Shown here piece by piece: positions 53,404-63,386 of a DNA stretch of 64,000 bases. Positions within the stretch are counted from its first letter, which is position 1, and every line of letters begins with the position of its first letter. A program made the translations under genes and the position numbers. This stretch comes from an uncultured Bacteroidales bacterium (GTDB lineage Bacteria > Bacteroidota > Bacteroidia > Bacteroidales > Bacteroidaceae). The stretch spans positions 46,948 to 110,947 of the forward strand of contig CACXXT010000002.1 of NCBI GenBank assembly GCA_902771725.1, given 5' to 3'. Under the pieces are notes generated by a model that was not told the origin of the DNA, did not search any database, and was given only the letters and a program-made list of their open reading frames with translations.

Positions 53404-54009
53404 ATGACCAAGAAACTCTTTGCGCTACTGCTGTGCTTGACCACAGTCCTCTTTGCCCGTACGCCCGAACGCCACCGTGCGCTGACGACGGAGCCGGATG
53501 CTGCGGTCAGCCCTCTGACTGTGCAGAAGCAGTTGTCCGCCATTCTTGCACCCATCAGTCCCATGGTACGTGCCAACCTGCTCACGGGTCTGGGCAGCAC
53601 GATAGCTTCCGACCTCATCGATGCCGCCAAGAAACTGATAGGCTCTCGCTACCGCACCGGCAGCAGTGGCCCCAATGCTTTCGACTGCTCAGGCTTCACC
53701 AGTTATGTCTTCCGCAAGATGGGTATCGAGCTGAAGCGTTCGTCGCGCGAACAGAACACCCAGGGCGAGCGCGTAGCCTCCATCGCCGAACTGCTTCCCG
53801 GCGACCTGGTCTTCTTTGGCAACAACGGACGCCGAGGCGAGGCTGTCAACCACGTAGGCATCGTCACCTCCGTGGACAGCGAACGCGGCACCTTCGAATT
53901 CATCCATAGCAGCAGTTCGCGTGGAGTGCGCATCGACAGCTACCCTGAAGCAGACTACTGGAATCGTCATTTCCTCAGCGGAAGACGCATCCTTGGAAGT
54001 GACAAATAA
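53404..54009 (+). CDS. Exported NlpC/P60 peptidoglycan hydrolase
   Basis: ATG at 53404 is chosen over one at 53377 because it has AAAGGAAAT upstream and begins directly with a signal peptide (MTKKLFALLLCLTTVLFA), giving 201 residues. The catalytic residues are Cys95 in NAFDCSGFTSYVF, His150 in VNHVGIVTS and His168 in FEFIHSS, with GDLVFF between them. Such enzymes cut the peptide stems of peptidoglycan, usually between D-Glu and diaminopimelate. The gene has its own promoter and is separate from the downstream surface protein. Confidence 0.93.
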   Translation: MTKKLFALLLCLTTVLFARTPERHRALTTEPDAAVSPLTVQKQLSAILAPISPMVRANLLTGLGSTIASDLIDAAKKLIGSRYRTGSSGPNAFDCSGFTSYVFRKMGIELKRSSREQNTQGERVASIAELLPGDLVFFGNNGRRGEAVNHVGIVTSVDSERGTFEFIHSSSSRGVRIDSYPEADYWNRHFLSGRRILGSDK

Positions 54010-54094
54010 GCCTTTTTTTCTCTTTATTTTATATAAAAGGTATCTTTCGGAGCAAAAAAATGCAGTTTTTCTCTCTTATTCGGAGGAAATACAT

Positions 54095-54102
54095 TACTTT
54101 TG
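54095..54102 (+). promoter_or_regulatory. -7 box of the 1082-residue surface protein gene
   Basis: TACTTTTG lies 79 bases before the ATG at 54182. No clear -33 TTTG is seen. Confidence 0.6.
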
Positions 54103-54181
54103 CCCCGCATTTCCGCTTTGCGGGGTGCAGTTTACTGAAGAATTAGCACGTTACATTTTTACTAACTAAAAACAACTGTTT

Positions 54182-57100
54182 ATGAAGAAAGCTTTACTTC
54201 TCATGACACTGGGAGCCTTCGCTGCTATGCCGATGACAGCACAGGAGATTGAAGACTACACCGAGTACGTCGCCAACCCCGGTTTTGACGAGGACCTCAC
54301 GTTCCAGATTGACGGAACCATGAAAGAGGCCATCAGCACCGACAATTCACTGAGTGACCGTAGCTGGGCATACATCGCCGCAGACAGCACCCTCTATGCC
54401 CGTCCCAAGAGCACCAGCGGCCAGAACCGTCCCGACGGTCGCAAGCTCGAGGCCGTGAATGGCTTCATCGGCCGCATCAAGGGCTGGACCGTGGAATCCA
54501 GCGCAAAATTCCCCGGCTGCGAATGGGTATATTTCGGCAATGTGCCTTACGGCCTCGGAGCTGAAGCCGTGCCCACGTCCGATGACACCAATGGTTTCCT
54601 CTACATGCCCGAGGTGCCGACGGAATTCGGTGATGAGAATAATGTCGCTGCAGCCTACATGCGTGCCGGTTGGGGCGGATGGGTTCTCTACAAGCAGGAA
54701 GTGCGTCTCCCGTGCGCTGAATACCATCTCGAGTACTGGACCAAGAACTGCAACTCCAACGCATCCGCAAATCCTGAGAACCTGACAAAGGTCATCTGCC
54801 GCCGCGATGTGTTCCAGGAGGAAGAGGGCAGCCTCAACTCCACCGAGTGGACTAAGCACGAGTTCGAGTTCACCCCCGTTGACAAGTTCACCCTCCAGTT
54901 CGGCTTCAAGTCCGCCAACAGCTCCAGTAACGTCAACCCCTGGGTGCTCATCGACGGTATCAAGCTCTACAAGATTGGCGATGCCGATCCTGCTGAGGTG
55001 CTCCGTTCGGACCTCTACTACTACACCGACGAGGTGCTGGCAAGCCTGCCCGACTCCCTGATTGGCGCAGAAGGCGAATATTTCTACGGCCTCATCATGC
55101 AGGCAGAAGACCTTCAGAAGGAATACACCTATGATGGTGACGACGTTCCCCAACTGCAGGAGTCCATCAACAAGTTGAAGAACCTGTTCGACACCATGGT
55201 CCAGGCTGGTGAATCCGCACGCAATCTGGAGGCCATGTACCTCAAGGCTATGTCCTTGCTCGATGCTACGGACTACCCTGGCAAGGCTGAGTTCTACGCT
55301 TACTGCGAGAACGTCTACAAGCTTCTTTACACCGAAGGAACCATCGAGAGCATCACTGCTGCCGAGTCCGGAATGAAGGAAGCTATGAACAAGTACTACT
55401 TCAGCCAGCCCGCTGACTTGGAGAATCCTGCAAACTACAGCTTCCTCGTTCCCAGCCCCTGGTTCTGCCTCGAAAGCCGCGAACCCGGCAGCAATGAGAT
55501 GCCCGTCGTCGCTGATGCAGGACTGACCGCTGATGACATCAATATCGACGGCGCTTGGGTCAACGGTTCCACAGCCGGTGCCACCGCTGGCGGTTACCTC
55601 AAGGTGGGTCGCACCTGCTACCAGCTATGGGCTACCAACTTCGCAGGCTATCTGGATGCACATGCTGACCTGACCAACCTGCCAAATGGTATCTACAGCG
55701 TCAGCATGGATATGATCACCAACGCTAACGCACTCAGCGACCAGCACATCTACGCTACCTCCACCCTGAGCCAGACCGAAGGCTACATGACCGAGGCTGG
55801 CGTTTGCTGGGACTGGATCAGTGACGGCAACGGCTATCAGGGTGAATATCCCTTCGGCGGCGAAGATCCCTGGGAGACTGTTTCCACCAAGGAGACCGTC
55901 ATCGTCGTCGATGGCAAGCTGACCATCGGTGCTCGCTCCACCCACAACGGCAACTGCGAAGAAGAGGATGTCAGCGATGCTCAGCGTCGCGGTAGCTTCT
56001 GGTTCACAAACGTGACGCTCCGCTACCACGGTGCCGCCACTCAGGAACAGATTGATGCTGCCATTGCCGCACGCCTGCAGACCGCTCAGGATCTGGCTGA
56101 TGCCATGCACTTCGCTGTCGACAAGGGCTCCGTCAACGACTCCCTCGCCGTTTACAACCAGACGAAGGACTTCGCTGTGCTGAACAACGCTATCGCCCTC
56201 GCACAGACTTCCGAAGGTAAGTACAACGAGATCATGGAGGCTGGCAAGACCCTGCCCACCATCGCCGAGAACCTCGAGAGCGATCCCGACGGCGTCTATG
56301 GCGTGGCACTCGACATCGTGAAGTTTGCCAACGATGCCACCCTGGCTTGGATCGCTTCCAGCGGTGCTACCTACCAGAAGGTCGACAGCATCCTGAATGT
56401 CACCAAGGCATACGTGAACACCTACGGCCAGGCTGCCATCGAGGCCAGCGAGACCGCCGCTGAGTTCCGTGCCACCGCACGTCAGGCTGTCAACTCCGCT
56501 ATCGCAGCTCAGAAGGAGCGTCTGACCGCCGGCCACGAAATGCTCGAGGTGGCTACCGTCGAAGAGATGGTTGCCGAACTCAAGAAGCTCATGGCCGTGG
56601 CTACTGCTCAGGATACCTACGAGCGCAACCCGAACGCCAACGACTACACTGGCTGGATCATCAATCCTGACTTCGCCGAAATCACCGGTTGGGATGTCAT
56701 CAAGGGCACCGGCAACGGTCCTCTGAACCAGAGCCAGTACTACACCGGCGATGCTGACCACAAGTACTTCGACAGCTTCAATCCCACTCCTGGTGAGCTG
56801 AACATCTACAGCGAGCAGGTCATCGAAGGTCTGCCCAACGGTACCTACTCCGCACGCGTAGCAGCACGTACCTCCAGCGAGGGTGCATTCCTCTTCGCCG
56901 CCACCGGCGAGGCCAAGGCCGACACCATCTGGAAGGAAATCCCCATGGAGACCTACACCTACCTCGATCCCGTCTCCGAGAAGGATACCACCGTCAACGC
57001 CACCGATATCTACGGCAGCATGTGGCAGGAAGCCTTCGAGAAGTACATGAACAACGAAGCCGATGAGCTCGAGACCGCCATCGCTACCTGCAACGGCCAG

Positions 57101-57430
57101 AACGGTCGCGGCTGGAAGTGGGTGACCATCGAAGGCATCGTCGTCAACGACCACCGCATGACCCTCGGTCAGACCACCGACGGCAATCGCTCCGGCAAGC
57201 CCTTCACCGGCACCTGGTTCTCCGTCGTCGACTGGAGCCTGACACTCACCGCAAAGGGTAACAACGACGGCTGGAACGGCCCGCTCACCGGTGTCAACAG
57301 CCTCAGCGCCGCCCAGAGCACTGCTGCAGACGGCATCTATGCCATCGACGGCCGCCGTGTAAGCGGCAAGGCCAGCGGCCTCTACATCGTCGTCCGCGGC
57401 GGCAAGGCCAGCAAGGTCATCGTGAAGTAA
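54182..57430 (+). CDS. Large exported protein with repeated beta-sandwich modules and C-terminal tail
   Basis: The 1082-residue protein has a signal peptide (MKKALLLMTLGAFAAMPMTAQ). Three jelly-roll-like segments begin with similar text, such as YVANPGFDEDLTF, WIINPDFAEITGW and LPNGIYSVSMDM/LPNGTYSARVAA, resembling the galactose-binding-type modules of carbohydrate-active surface proteins. Helical linkers rich in Ala and Glu (IAARLQTAQDLADAM, YQKVDSILNVTKAY) separate them. The end reads GIYAIDGRRVSGKASGLYIV and KVIVK, the tail shared with three other proteins of the window. No catalytic motif is visible; surface glycan binding is the likeliest role, by inference. A double terminator follows. 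Confidence 0.75.
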   Translation: MKKALLLMTLGAFAAMPMTAQEIEDYTEYVANPGFDEDLTFQIDGTMKEAISTDNSLSDRSWAYIAADSTLYARPKSTSGQNRPDGRKLEAVNGFIGRIKGWTVESSAKFPGCEWVYFGNVPYGLGAEAVPTSDDTNGFLYMPEVPTEFGDENNVAAAYMRAGWGGWVLYKQEVRLPCAEYHLEYWTKNCNSNASANPENLTKVICRRDVFQEEEGSLNSTEWTKHEFEFTPVDKFTLQFGFKSANSSSNVNPWVLIDGIKLYKIGDADPAEVLRSDLYYYTDEVLASLPDSLIGAEGEYFYGLIMQAEDLQKEYTYDGDDVPQLQESINKLKNLFDTMVQAGESARNLEAMYLKAMSLLDATDYPGKAEFYAYCENVYKLLYTEGTIESITAAESGMKEAMNKYYFSQPADLENPANYSFLVPSPWFCLESREPGSNEMPVVADAGLTADDINIDGAWVNGSTAGATAGGYLKVGRTCYQLWATNFAGYLDAHADLTNLPNGIYSVSMDMITNANALSDQHIYATSTLSQTEGYMTEAGVCWDWISDGNGYQGEYPFGGEDPWETVSTKETVIVVDGKLTIGARSTHNGNCEEEDVSDAQRRGSFWFTNVTLRYHGAATQEQIDAAIAARLQTAQDLADAMHFAVDKGSVNDSLAVYNQTKDFAVLNNAIALAQTSEGKYNEIMEAGKTLPTIAENLESDPDGVYGVALDIVKFANDATLAWIASSGATYQKVDSILNVTKAYVNTYGQAAIEASETAAEFRATARQAVNSAIAAQKERLTAGHEMLEVATVEEMVAELKKLMAVATAQDTYERNPNANDYTGWIINPDFAEITGWDVIKGTGNGPLNQSQYYTGDADHKYFDSFNPTPGELNIYSEQVIEGLPNGTYSARVAARTSSEGAFLFAATGEAKADTIWKEIPMETYTYLDPVSEKDTTVNATDIYGSMWQEAFEKYMNNEADELETAIATCNGQNGRGWKWVTIEGIVVNDHRMTLGQTTDGNRSGKPFTGTWFSVVDWSLTLTAKGNNDGWNGPLTGVNSLSAAQSTAADGIYAIDGRRVSGKASGLYIVVRGGKASKVIVK

Positions 57431-57451
57431 TTCCCACACACGATACGCCCA

Positions 57452-57492
57452 GAGGCGCCTTTTGTACTCCTCCCTCCATTCCAAGGCGCCTC
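57452..57492 (+). terminator. Hairpin after the 1082-residue surface protein gene
   Basis: GAGGCGCCTT (57452-57461) pairs with AAGGCGCCTC (57483-57492) across a 21-base loop, about 20 bases after the stop. It stands just before the stronger terminator at 57494. Confidence 0.6.
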
Positions 57493-57493
57493 G

Positions 57494-57534
57494 CCCCCTA
57501 CCTCATCTCTCCCGCCCCGAGGTAGGGGGTTTTT
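57494..57534 (+). terminator. Terminator of the 1082-residue surface protein gene
   Basis: CCCCCTACCTC (57494-57504) and GAGGTAGGGGG (57519-57529) form a perfect 11-bp stem followed by TTTTT, a classical intrinsic terminator. Confidence 0.9.
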
Positions 57535-57565
57535 ATGTCCTTTCGTCAATTATTTGCCATTTTTC

Positions 57566-57596
57566 TTTGCTCTTTCAATGAAAAAATGTACTTTTG
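57566..57596 (+). promoter_or_regulatory. Promoter of the YpfJ-like gene
   Basis: TTTG at 57566-57569 and TACTTTTG at 57589-57596 are 19 bases apart, 43 bases before the ATG at 57640. It is one of the best -33/-7 matches in the window. Confidence 0.75.
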
Positions 57597-57639
57597 CCCC
57601 CAGAATCAGCAGATTATTCACCTTTAAAGCAAAAATAAT

Positions 57640-58518
57640 ATGGATTTGACAGGAAGAAGACAAAGTTCTAACGTAGACGACCGCCGTGGTATGAGCACCG
57701 CAAAGAAGGCTGGCGTCGGAGGCATCTTTGGTGTGATTATTGCCATGGCTATCGCTTACTTCACAGGCGGCAACCCCCTGGAAGCAGGTATGCAGGCATT
57801 TCAGCAGTCGCTGAGCAATAACACCGAAGTAAGTAGCTCACAGCAGCGCGAGTTCACAGAAGAGGAACAGCAACTGGCACTGTTCGCCTCGCAGGTACTC
57901 GCCAGCACAGAAGACGTCTGGACGGAAGTGTTCAAGAAACAACTCGGCAAGACCTACGTCCCGCCACGTATGGTGCTCTACACTGGAAGCGTGCAGACGG
58001 GCTGCGGAGCTGGAAATGCTCAGGTCGGACCTTTCTACTGCTCGGCTGACCAGGCACTCTACATCGACCTCAGCTTCTTCTCTGACATGAAGAAGACCCT
58101 CGGTGCAGACGGCGACTTTGCCTACGCCTACGTCATCGCCCACGAAGTAGGACACCACGTACAGCACCTACTCGGAACACTCAACGATTCCCACGCAAAA
58201 ATGGCCAGAATGAGCGAAACAGAAGCCAACAAGGTCAGCGTACGCATCGAGCTGCAAGCGGACTTCTACGCCGGCGTATGGGGCTACCACGAGGGCAAGA
58301 CCTTCGGCTCACTCGAGGACGGCGACCTGCAGGAAGCCATCAACTGCGCGCAGGTCATCGGCGACAACTACCTCCAGGAGAAAGCACGCGGCTACTCACA
58401 GCCCGAATCCTTCACCCACGGAACCAGCGCACAGCGCATGAAGTGGCTGAAGCTCGGACTACAGACAGGCGACATGAGCCGAGGCGACACCTTCGGCATC
58501 AGCGAGAGCCAGCTCTGA
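57640..58518 (+). CDS. YpfJ-like neutral zinc metallopeptidase
   Basis: The 292-residue protein has one N-terminal membrane span (about 24-42, VGGIFGVIIAMAIAYF) and the zinc motif HEVGH at residues 168-172, within VIAHEVGHHVQHLLG. The start MDLTGRRQSSNVDDRRG and the segments MVLYTGSVQTGCGAG and CSADQALYIDLSFF are typical of the YpfJ/KPN_02809 family. The third ligand is probably the Glu in VRIELQADFYAGVWGYH. The family is widespread and of unknown physiological role. The gene is convergent with the 1605-residue fusion. Confidence 0.93.
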   Translation: MDLTGRRQSSNVDDRRGMSTAKKAGVGGIFGVIIAMAIAYFTGGNPLEAGMQAFQQSLSNNTEVSSSQQREFTEEEQQLALFASQVLASTEDVWTEVFKKQLGKTYVPPRMVLYTGSVQTGCGAGNAQVGPFYCSADQALYIDLSFFSDMKKTLGADGDFAYAYVIAHEVGHHVQHLLGTLNDSHAKMARMSETEANKVSVRIELQADFYAGVWGYHEGKTFGSLEDGDLQEAINCAQVIGDNYLQEKARGYSQPESFTHGTSAQRMKWLKLGLQTGDMSRGDTFGISESQL

Positions 58519-58568
58519 TTACACCTCTCATGATTTGACCTAATTGTCCATGTTTGTGCGCAGAGGAT

Positions 58569-61500
58569 TTATCTGATGGCTACCTTCCTGCCATCGACAA
58601 TATAGAGTCCACGATGGGGATTGGTCAGGTTAAGGCCAGCGGTATTGTAGATAGATCCTTTGTTCAGTTCTGCGTGTCCGTTGTCCATGCGCTGGGCATT
58701 GATAGCATCGGGGTCGCCTCCGATGCGGTGGATACGGAAGAAATCGACCTTGAACCATCCGGCATTGTCGTTGGTGGAACGCACTCCGTTGTTGCGTTGG
58801 TTACCCGTCTTGATGCCGATGGTGAGGTCTTCGCCTTCGCCCACCTCGACTTCCACCTCCATATCGCGGAGTACGAAGTCCGTGGTGTTGCCTCCGGCAT
58901 AGCCGGCATAAGTGTTCACCTCGTCCGGGGTGAGTAGGTTCGTATAGTCGTTCTCTGTGCCGTAATATTGAACGTTGCTGTTGGCAAAGAGGCGGCAGTT
59001 TGTCTTCTTGTTGACCTCCACCCACAGTTTGCAGCAGACGCGGTAGGTGCCAGGCGTGAGTTTTGCCGCGGGAATGGTCTGGTAGAGCCAGAACTCATCG
59101 GGCATAGGCACGGAGTTGATCCAGCAAACGTTGTTGCCATGGTAGTTCGAAGCTCCTTGGTTGACACCGTAGGAATCAAGGCCATTGGCTCCTTTCTTCA
59201 GTTCGCCTTTCGACTCCCATCCGCAGGGGATGCCTCGGCCGATATTGCCCACAGCGTTGAGCTGGCATTCATGGTTATATTCGAAGTCGTAGTTCTCAAT
59301 GAGCTTTTTGGTCAGCGTCAGGTCGTCCTCTTCGGCCAGACGGCTGCGAATGGCTTCGATGCGGGCGTCCATCTCGAACTTGTCATCTGTGTCGTACCAA
59401 TGACTGAAGACTCCGTGCTCCGACGCTTTCAGGGCAGCCTTGGCTTCCTTGATGGCTTCGTAGGCTGATGATAGGTGGCCGTGGCGGTCGTCGTTCTTAT
59501 ATTTGTAGGCATGGACGAAGTGGTAGACGGCAGTGCTCAGTTGTTGCATATAGTGGGCGTAGGCCGAGAGGTGGTCGTAGAAGAAAGTCTGCGCTCCCTC
59601 AGGCAGTAGGCTTTGCAGCTCCTCGCAGCGACGGGCCACGTTGGCAAAGGCGTTCATCTCGCGGCTCATGCCAGCCAGCACGCTGTCCACGGGGTTGCGA
59701 CCCTCGATGCGGAAGGTGCGGCCAGTTACACTTTCATACCCAATCTCGGTGAAGGGGTTGGCCTTGAACGTGCTCCATGTGTTGTTGATCTGCTTGATTA
59801 CCTGAGAATGACGCAGGTCCTGGAACACATACTGACGGTCGAAGCCGCCAGGGAAGTCACTCTTCTTAGGGTTCCAGTATGCGTAGTAATAGTCATGATA
59901 GAGCTGCGCTGCTTCTTCGGCATGTTCTTCTCCGAAGTACTGGGCACAGAAACGGCGGAGGAAGGCATCGGTAGTGTAGCCTTCGGAATCCCACATCATG
60001 GCGGCGTTGGCACTCATCTCCATGAGAAACTCACGTAGGTTGCCGGCATTGACGACGCTGAACGTCAAGGGACCCTTGCCCTGGACGTAGCGGTAGTTAT
60101 CCTCCATCTTCCAAGGTCCTTCGGCGGGTGCCAGGTGAGCACCGGTTGAGTAGAACTGCAGATTCATGTAATAACCCAGCTTCACGTTGTCGGAGTTCGT
60201 CCAGTTGACAAGATCATCGTAGGGATAATGATCGCGACGACCGGCCACGAAGGTCCACAGCATATTTGTGGCGGAGGGGGGCTTCAGGTAGCCGGCGGCC
60301 AGCAGCGTGGATATCTCATCGTAGAACGTCATGCGGACGAAGGGGTTGTCCTCGCCCGTTGAGGCACAGATCATGTCGTATTGTTCCTTGACCATGCGGT
60401 TGATGACCTCGGCGCGTTCGCGGTCGGAGGCGGGAGCATCGGTGAACACCGACCAGAAAGGTTGGTCGGTCTTGCCGCGGAAAGCCACCTGCCAAAGGTT
60501 CTCCACGCCACTTTTCATCACGGCATTGATGTTGTACTGCCAGAAATCGCGCAGCGAGGTCATATCTTTGACCGACAATGCCGGAGGTGTGGTGTGCTTC
60601 ACCTGTTGCCAGTAGGCGTCCCAGTTGGCAAAGCTGTTGTTCAGCGCAACCATATGATGGGAGGTGAGCACGAGACCGTATTTCTTATAGAGCATAGCCT
60701 CGCCGTTGAGCGTGCCGGACGTAGTGACGGTGGCCGTGTATTCCACCGTGTTGAGTTTCAGGCGGAGCATCGTCTCCAACCAGCGTTCGTTGTTGTCGGA
60801 ACTCTTACGTCGCCAGGGCACAAAGAGATCTTCATCGTTAGGGAACCAGGCACGATAGCGCACAGTGGGTGAAGGCTGGAAGTAATCGAAGTCGTCAGGA
60901 ACGGCAATCTCGGCCTGCTGTTCGGGTTGCCAGTCGCACCAATACCACAGAGGTGGCACGCCTAAGACCTGTTCACTGAAGCTGTAGATGGCATAGATGG
61001 TGCCTCGCATATCCGGTCCCTGCAAATAGATGCGGCGGTTCTGTGCATCGGCATAGACCGCGTGCGACTCAAAGCCTGCCAGTTCTTTCTGTGTACCGAG
61101 ATTGCGTGCTCCTTCAGTGGCTTGATTGACAACCACGAGTTCCACCCCGTCGGTAGTCCCAAGGGTGTTGACGACGGCAGGCTTGAAGCCCATGACCTTC
61201 TCGAAGTCGCGCTGTAAGGCAGCCACGGCGAGCTTGACCTGACTCGTCTCGCCCGATGGCATCACGATGACCACTTGACCGCCCTTCATCGTCAGGCCTT
61301 CGGTGACATCTGCACTGACCTTGAATGGGAAGCGCGGGGAGATTTCGTTGTAGCCATCATCGCCGAAGAGCACAGCGAAGTAGGTGCCAGCGTCGTTGAT
61401 CGTGAACCGGATCGTGCCGTTGGCGGCGGAGGTGTACTTCCAAGCATACGACGGGTCGTTGCTGCCTGGGTGCTGGCTATGCTTGTAGATGCCGACCCAT

Positions 61501-63386
61501 GCGTTCTTGCCCACGGGGGCATTCTCGTAGCTGACCGTGAGCGTGCCGCCAGGCTGTAGGGTTGTGGTGCTCAGCGTGAGGCTCGGCGCCGTGGAACCCG
61601 TCACGCGGATAGTCTGCGGAGCGGAGTATTCGCTCCAGTCGAGGTTCATCGAACGGTTGCGGCAGCGAATAAAATAGGTGCCGGAAGGCAGGTCGGAGGC
61701 GGCGAGCTCGAGAGTCGTGACGGGCAAACCTTCGCGAACGTTCTTGGGCAGATATTTGTTATCCACATCGTAGAAATCCTCGAAGAGGAGGATGCGACTA
61801 AAGACGATGTCCGAGAACCCGGCATCGCGAGCTATCTGGTACTGGCTGCTGTGCAGCCCTCCAACGGCTGTCTGCTGCTGAATAGTGGCGGGCAGGGGGA
61901 TGACATAGGCGGAGCCATCACGGGTAAACCGCGAAGCACAGTCTATGACAGGCGTGGCGGGGATGTCGGGCTGCGAGATGCAGCGCGCGAAGCGGTCGAT
62001 AAGTATATTGTCGAGAGCCAGGCGGCGGTTGCCGATGGAGTATGTCTCCACGTTCATCGTAGCGCTCGAGGAGTCAAATTCCAAGATCTGATAGGTCCAT
62101 TGGTCGATGGTTTTCTGAACCTCATCGCGGTTGCGGTTGTCAGGCGTGCTGCCCCACAGCTGTTCGTAGTCCTGAGCCGAGGTGCCGACACCACCGCCGC
62201 TGATGATGTGGTACACGGGCCATTCTGTCATCTGACCGCGGGCATAGAGGTGATGGTGACCGGCGCAGTTGATGACGTGTTTCTTGGACGACGAAAGGAT
62301 GGTCATCACCTCATTGGTCATCCACGGATTGGTGTCGCCGGCCCATTGCTCGGCAAACATCGGGCGGTGCTGCACACTGACGATAAAACGCACCGAAGCA
62401 TCGGCATCGGCGGCGGCGACCACACGCCGCACCCATTGTTTCTGGACGTCGGACGTGCCGTCGGTATTCATCACCACAAACAGCACGGGGCCTGCCTGAT
62501 AGGCGTAGTAGAGAGCCGTGCCGCTTGTGATGCCCTGATAGGCGATGTTGCCGTAGGAAGCGTAATGGCGCTTATAAAGTTCCAGCTGCGGGTCCTTGAA
62601 CAACTCGTGGTTGCCGACACAGGTCATGATAGGCACATGCGACATCACCTCGCGCGATTTATAAAGATGTGTAAACTCATACTGGCGCACGGAACCGGAG
62701 TCCACCTGGTCGCCCACATTCATGATTAGGCGCACATGCTCCTCCAAGGGTGCTTCGCCATATTTGGCGTCGAGTGTACGCTTAGCCATGCGCAGCAGCC
62801 ATTCGTAGTCCGACCGCTCGTTGCGCTGGTGGTCACCCACCATCAGTATGCGGAAGGGCTCGGTGCTGTCGGCTCCGGGCTGCGTGCGGAAGCGGAAAAC
62901 CTCGCTCATACTCTCGCCGGCAACGACCTGATAGTAATACACCGTATTGGCTTCGAGACCCTCGAGGCGGGCCGAGTTCCAATAGTAGCTCGGGGCGACC
63001 TCACGGGCAGAGGATGCGACCTGGAGGCTGAGCTGGTCGGCGGCAGTTCCGTAGCGCACGACAGCGCCTTCGACCACAGCGTTGGATTTCCAGCACACCT
63101 GGATACTGTGAGCGGTAGGCTCGTTGAGGTAGGGCGAAGTCATGGCGGCGGGCGTCTCCACAGGCAACACCGTCAGGCGTACCGCATTGAACGTGTTGTC
63201 GCCGTTGTCAAAATAGTAGATGTCGGGCTCCGTCATCGTCACGTCGTTCACCGTTCGTGAACCTCCTTCCCGGATACTGTAGTCCCTGAATCGGCCTATC
63301 TGCTTCGCCTCCTGGCTGTGCAATGGAGCAGCCGCGGAAGCCAGCAGCAACATGGCGATGGCATTTAACAAAAGTTCTTTCTTCAT
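58569..63386 (-). CDS. Exported fusion of a purple-acid-phosphatase-like domain and a GH115 alpha-glucuronidase
   Basis: The 1605-residue protein has a signal peptide ending near PLHSQ. Residues 80-170 are an Fn3-like domain and 178-400 a metallophosphatase with metal ligands Asp185, GDQVD (Asp226), GNHE (259-261), VQHRP (His340) and GHHH (376-379). Ig-like modules at about 475-690 lead to a GH115 domain from about 700 to 1370, recognised by DMRGTIYAIYSFSEQVLGVP and LWYWCDWQP. GH115 enzymes remove glucuronic acid side chains from xylan or arabinogalactan. A carbohydrate-binding-like domain (about 1380-1570) and the tail RGLYIVDGRKVAIR complete it. Both catalytic parts look intact. Confidence 0.85.
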   Translation of the reverse strand: MKKELLLNAIAMLLLASAAAPLHSQEAKQIGRFRDYSIREGGSRTVNDVTMTEPDIYYFDNGDNTFNAVRLTVLPVETPAAMTSPYLNEPTAHSIQVCWKSNAVVEGAVVRYGTAADQLSLQVASSAREVAPSYYWNSARLEGLEANTVYYYQVVAGESMSEVFRFRTQPGADSTEPFRILMVGDHQRNERSDYEWLLRMAKRTLDAKYGEAPLEEHVRLIMNVGDQVDSGSVRQYEFTHLYKSREVMSHVPIMTCVGNHELFKDPQLELYKRHYASYGNIAYQGITSGTALYYAYQAGPVLFVVMNTDGTSDVQKQWVRRVVAAADADASVRFIVSVQHRPMFAEQWAGDTNPWMTNEVMTILSSSKKHVINCAGHHHLYARGQMTEWPVYHIISGGGVGTSAQDYEQLWGSTPDNRNRDEVQKTIDQWTYQILEFDSSSATMNVETYSIGNRRLALDNILIDRFARCISQPDIPATPVIDCASRFTRDGSAYVIPLPATIQQQTAVGGLHSSQYQIARDAGFSDIVFSRILLFEDFYDVDNKYLPKNVREGLPVTTLELAASDLPSGTYFIRCRNRSMNLDWSEYSAPQTIRVTGSTAPSLTLSTTTLQPGGTLTVSYENAPVGKNAWVGIYKHSQHPGSNDPSYAWKYTSAANGTIRFTINDAGTYFAVLFGDDGYNEISPRFPFKVSADVTEGLTMKGGQVVIVMPSGETSQVKLAVAALQRDFEKVMGFKPAVVNTLGTTDGVELVVVNQATEGARNLGTQKELAGFESHAVYADAQNRRIYLQGPDMRGTIYAIYSFSEQVLGVPPLWYWCDWQPEQQAEIAVPDDFDYFQPSPTVRYRAWFPNDEDLFVPWRRKSSDNNERWLETMLRLKLNTVEYTATVTTSGTLNGEAMLYKKYGLVLTSHHMVALNNSFANWDAYWQQVKHTTPPALSVKDMTSLRDFWQYNINAVMKSGVENLWQVAFRGKTDQPFWSVFTDAPASDRERAEVINRMVKEQYDMICASTGEDNPFVRMTFYDEISTLLAAGYLKPPSATNMLWTFVAGRRDHYPYDDLVNWTNSDNVKLGYYMNLQFYSTGAHLAPAEGPWKMEDNYRYVQGKGPLTFSVVNAGNLREFLMEMSANAAMMWDSEGYTTDAFLRRFCAQYFGEEHAEEAAQLYHDYYYAYWNPKKSDFPGGFDRQYVFQDLRHSQVIKQINNTWSTFKANPFTEIGYESVTGRTFRIEGRNPVDSVLAGMSREMNAFANVARRCEELQSLLPEGAQTFFYDHLSAYAHYMQQLSTAVYHFVHAYKYKNDDRHGHLSSAYEAIKEAKAALKASEHGVFSHWYDTDDKFEMDARIEAIRSRLAEEDDLTLTKKLIENYDFEYNHECQLNAVGNIGRGIPCGWESKGELKKGANGLDSYGVNQGASNYHGNNVCWINSVPMPDEFWLYQTIPAAKLTPGTYRVCCKLWVEVNKKTNCRLFANSNVQYYGTENDYTNLLTPDEVNTYAGYAGGNTTDFVLRDMEVEVEVGEGEDLTIGIKTGNQRNNGVRSTNDNAGWFKVDFFRIHRIGGDPDAINAQRMDNGHAELNKGSIYNTAGLNLTNPHRGLYIVDGRKVAIR

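Noticed and set aside
55625..57484. 619-codon open frame opposite the 1082-residue surface protein
   Set aside because: It is an antisense shadow of the same codon bias; the plus-strand product has a signal peptide and the shared tail.
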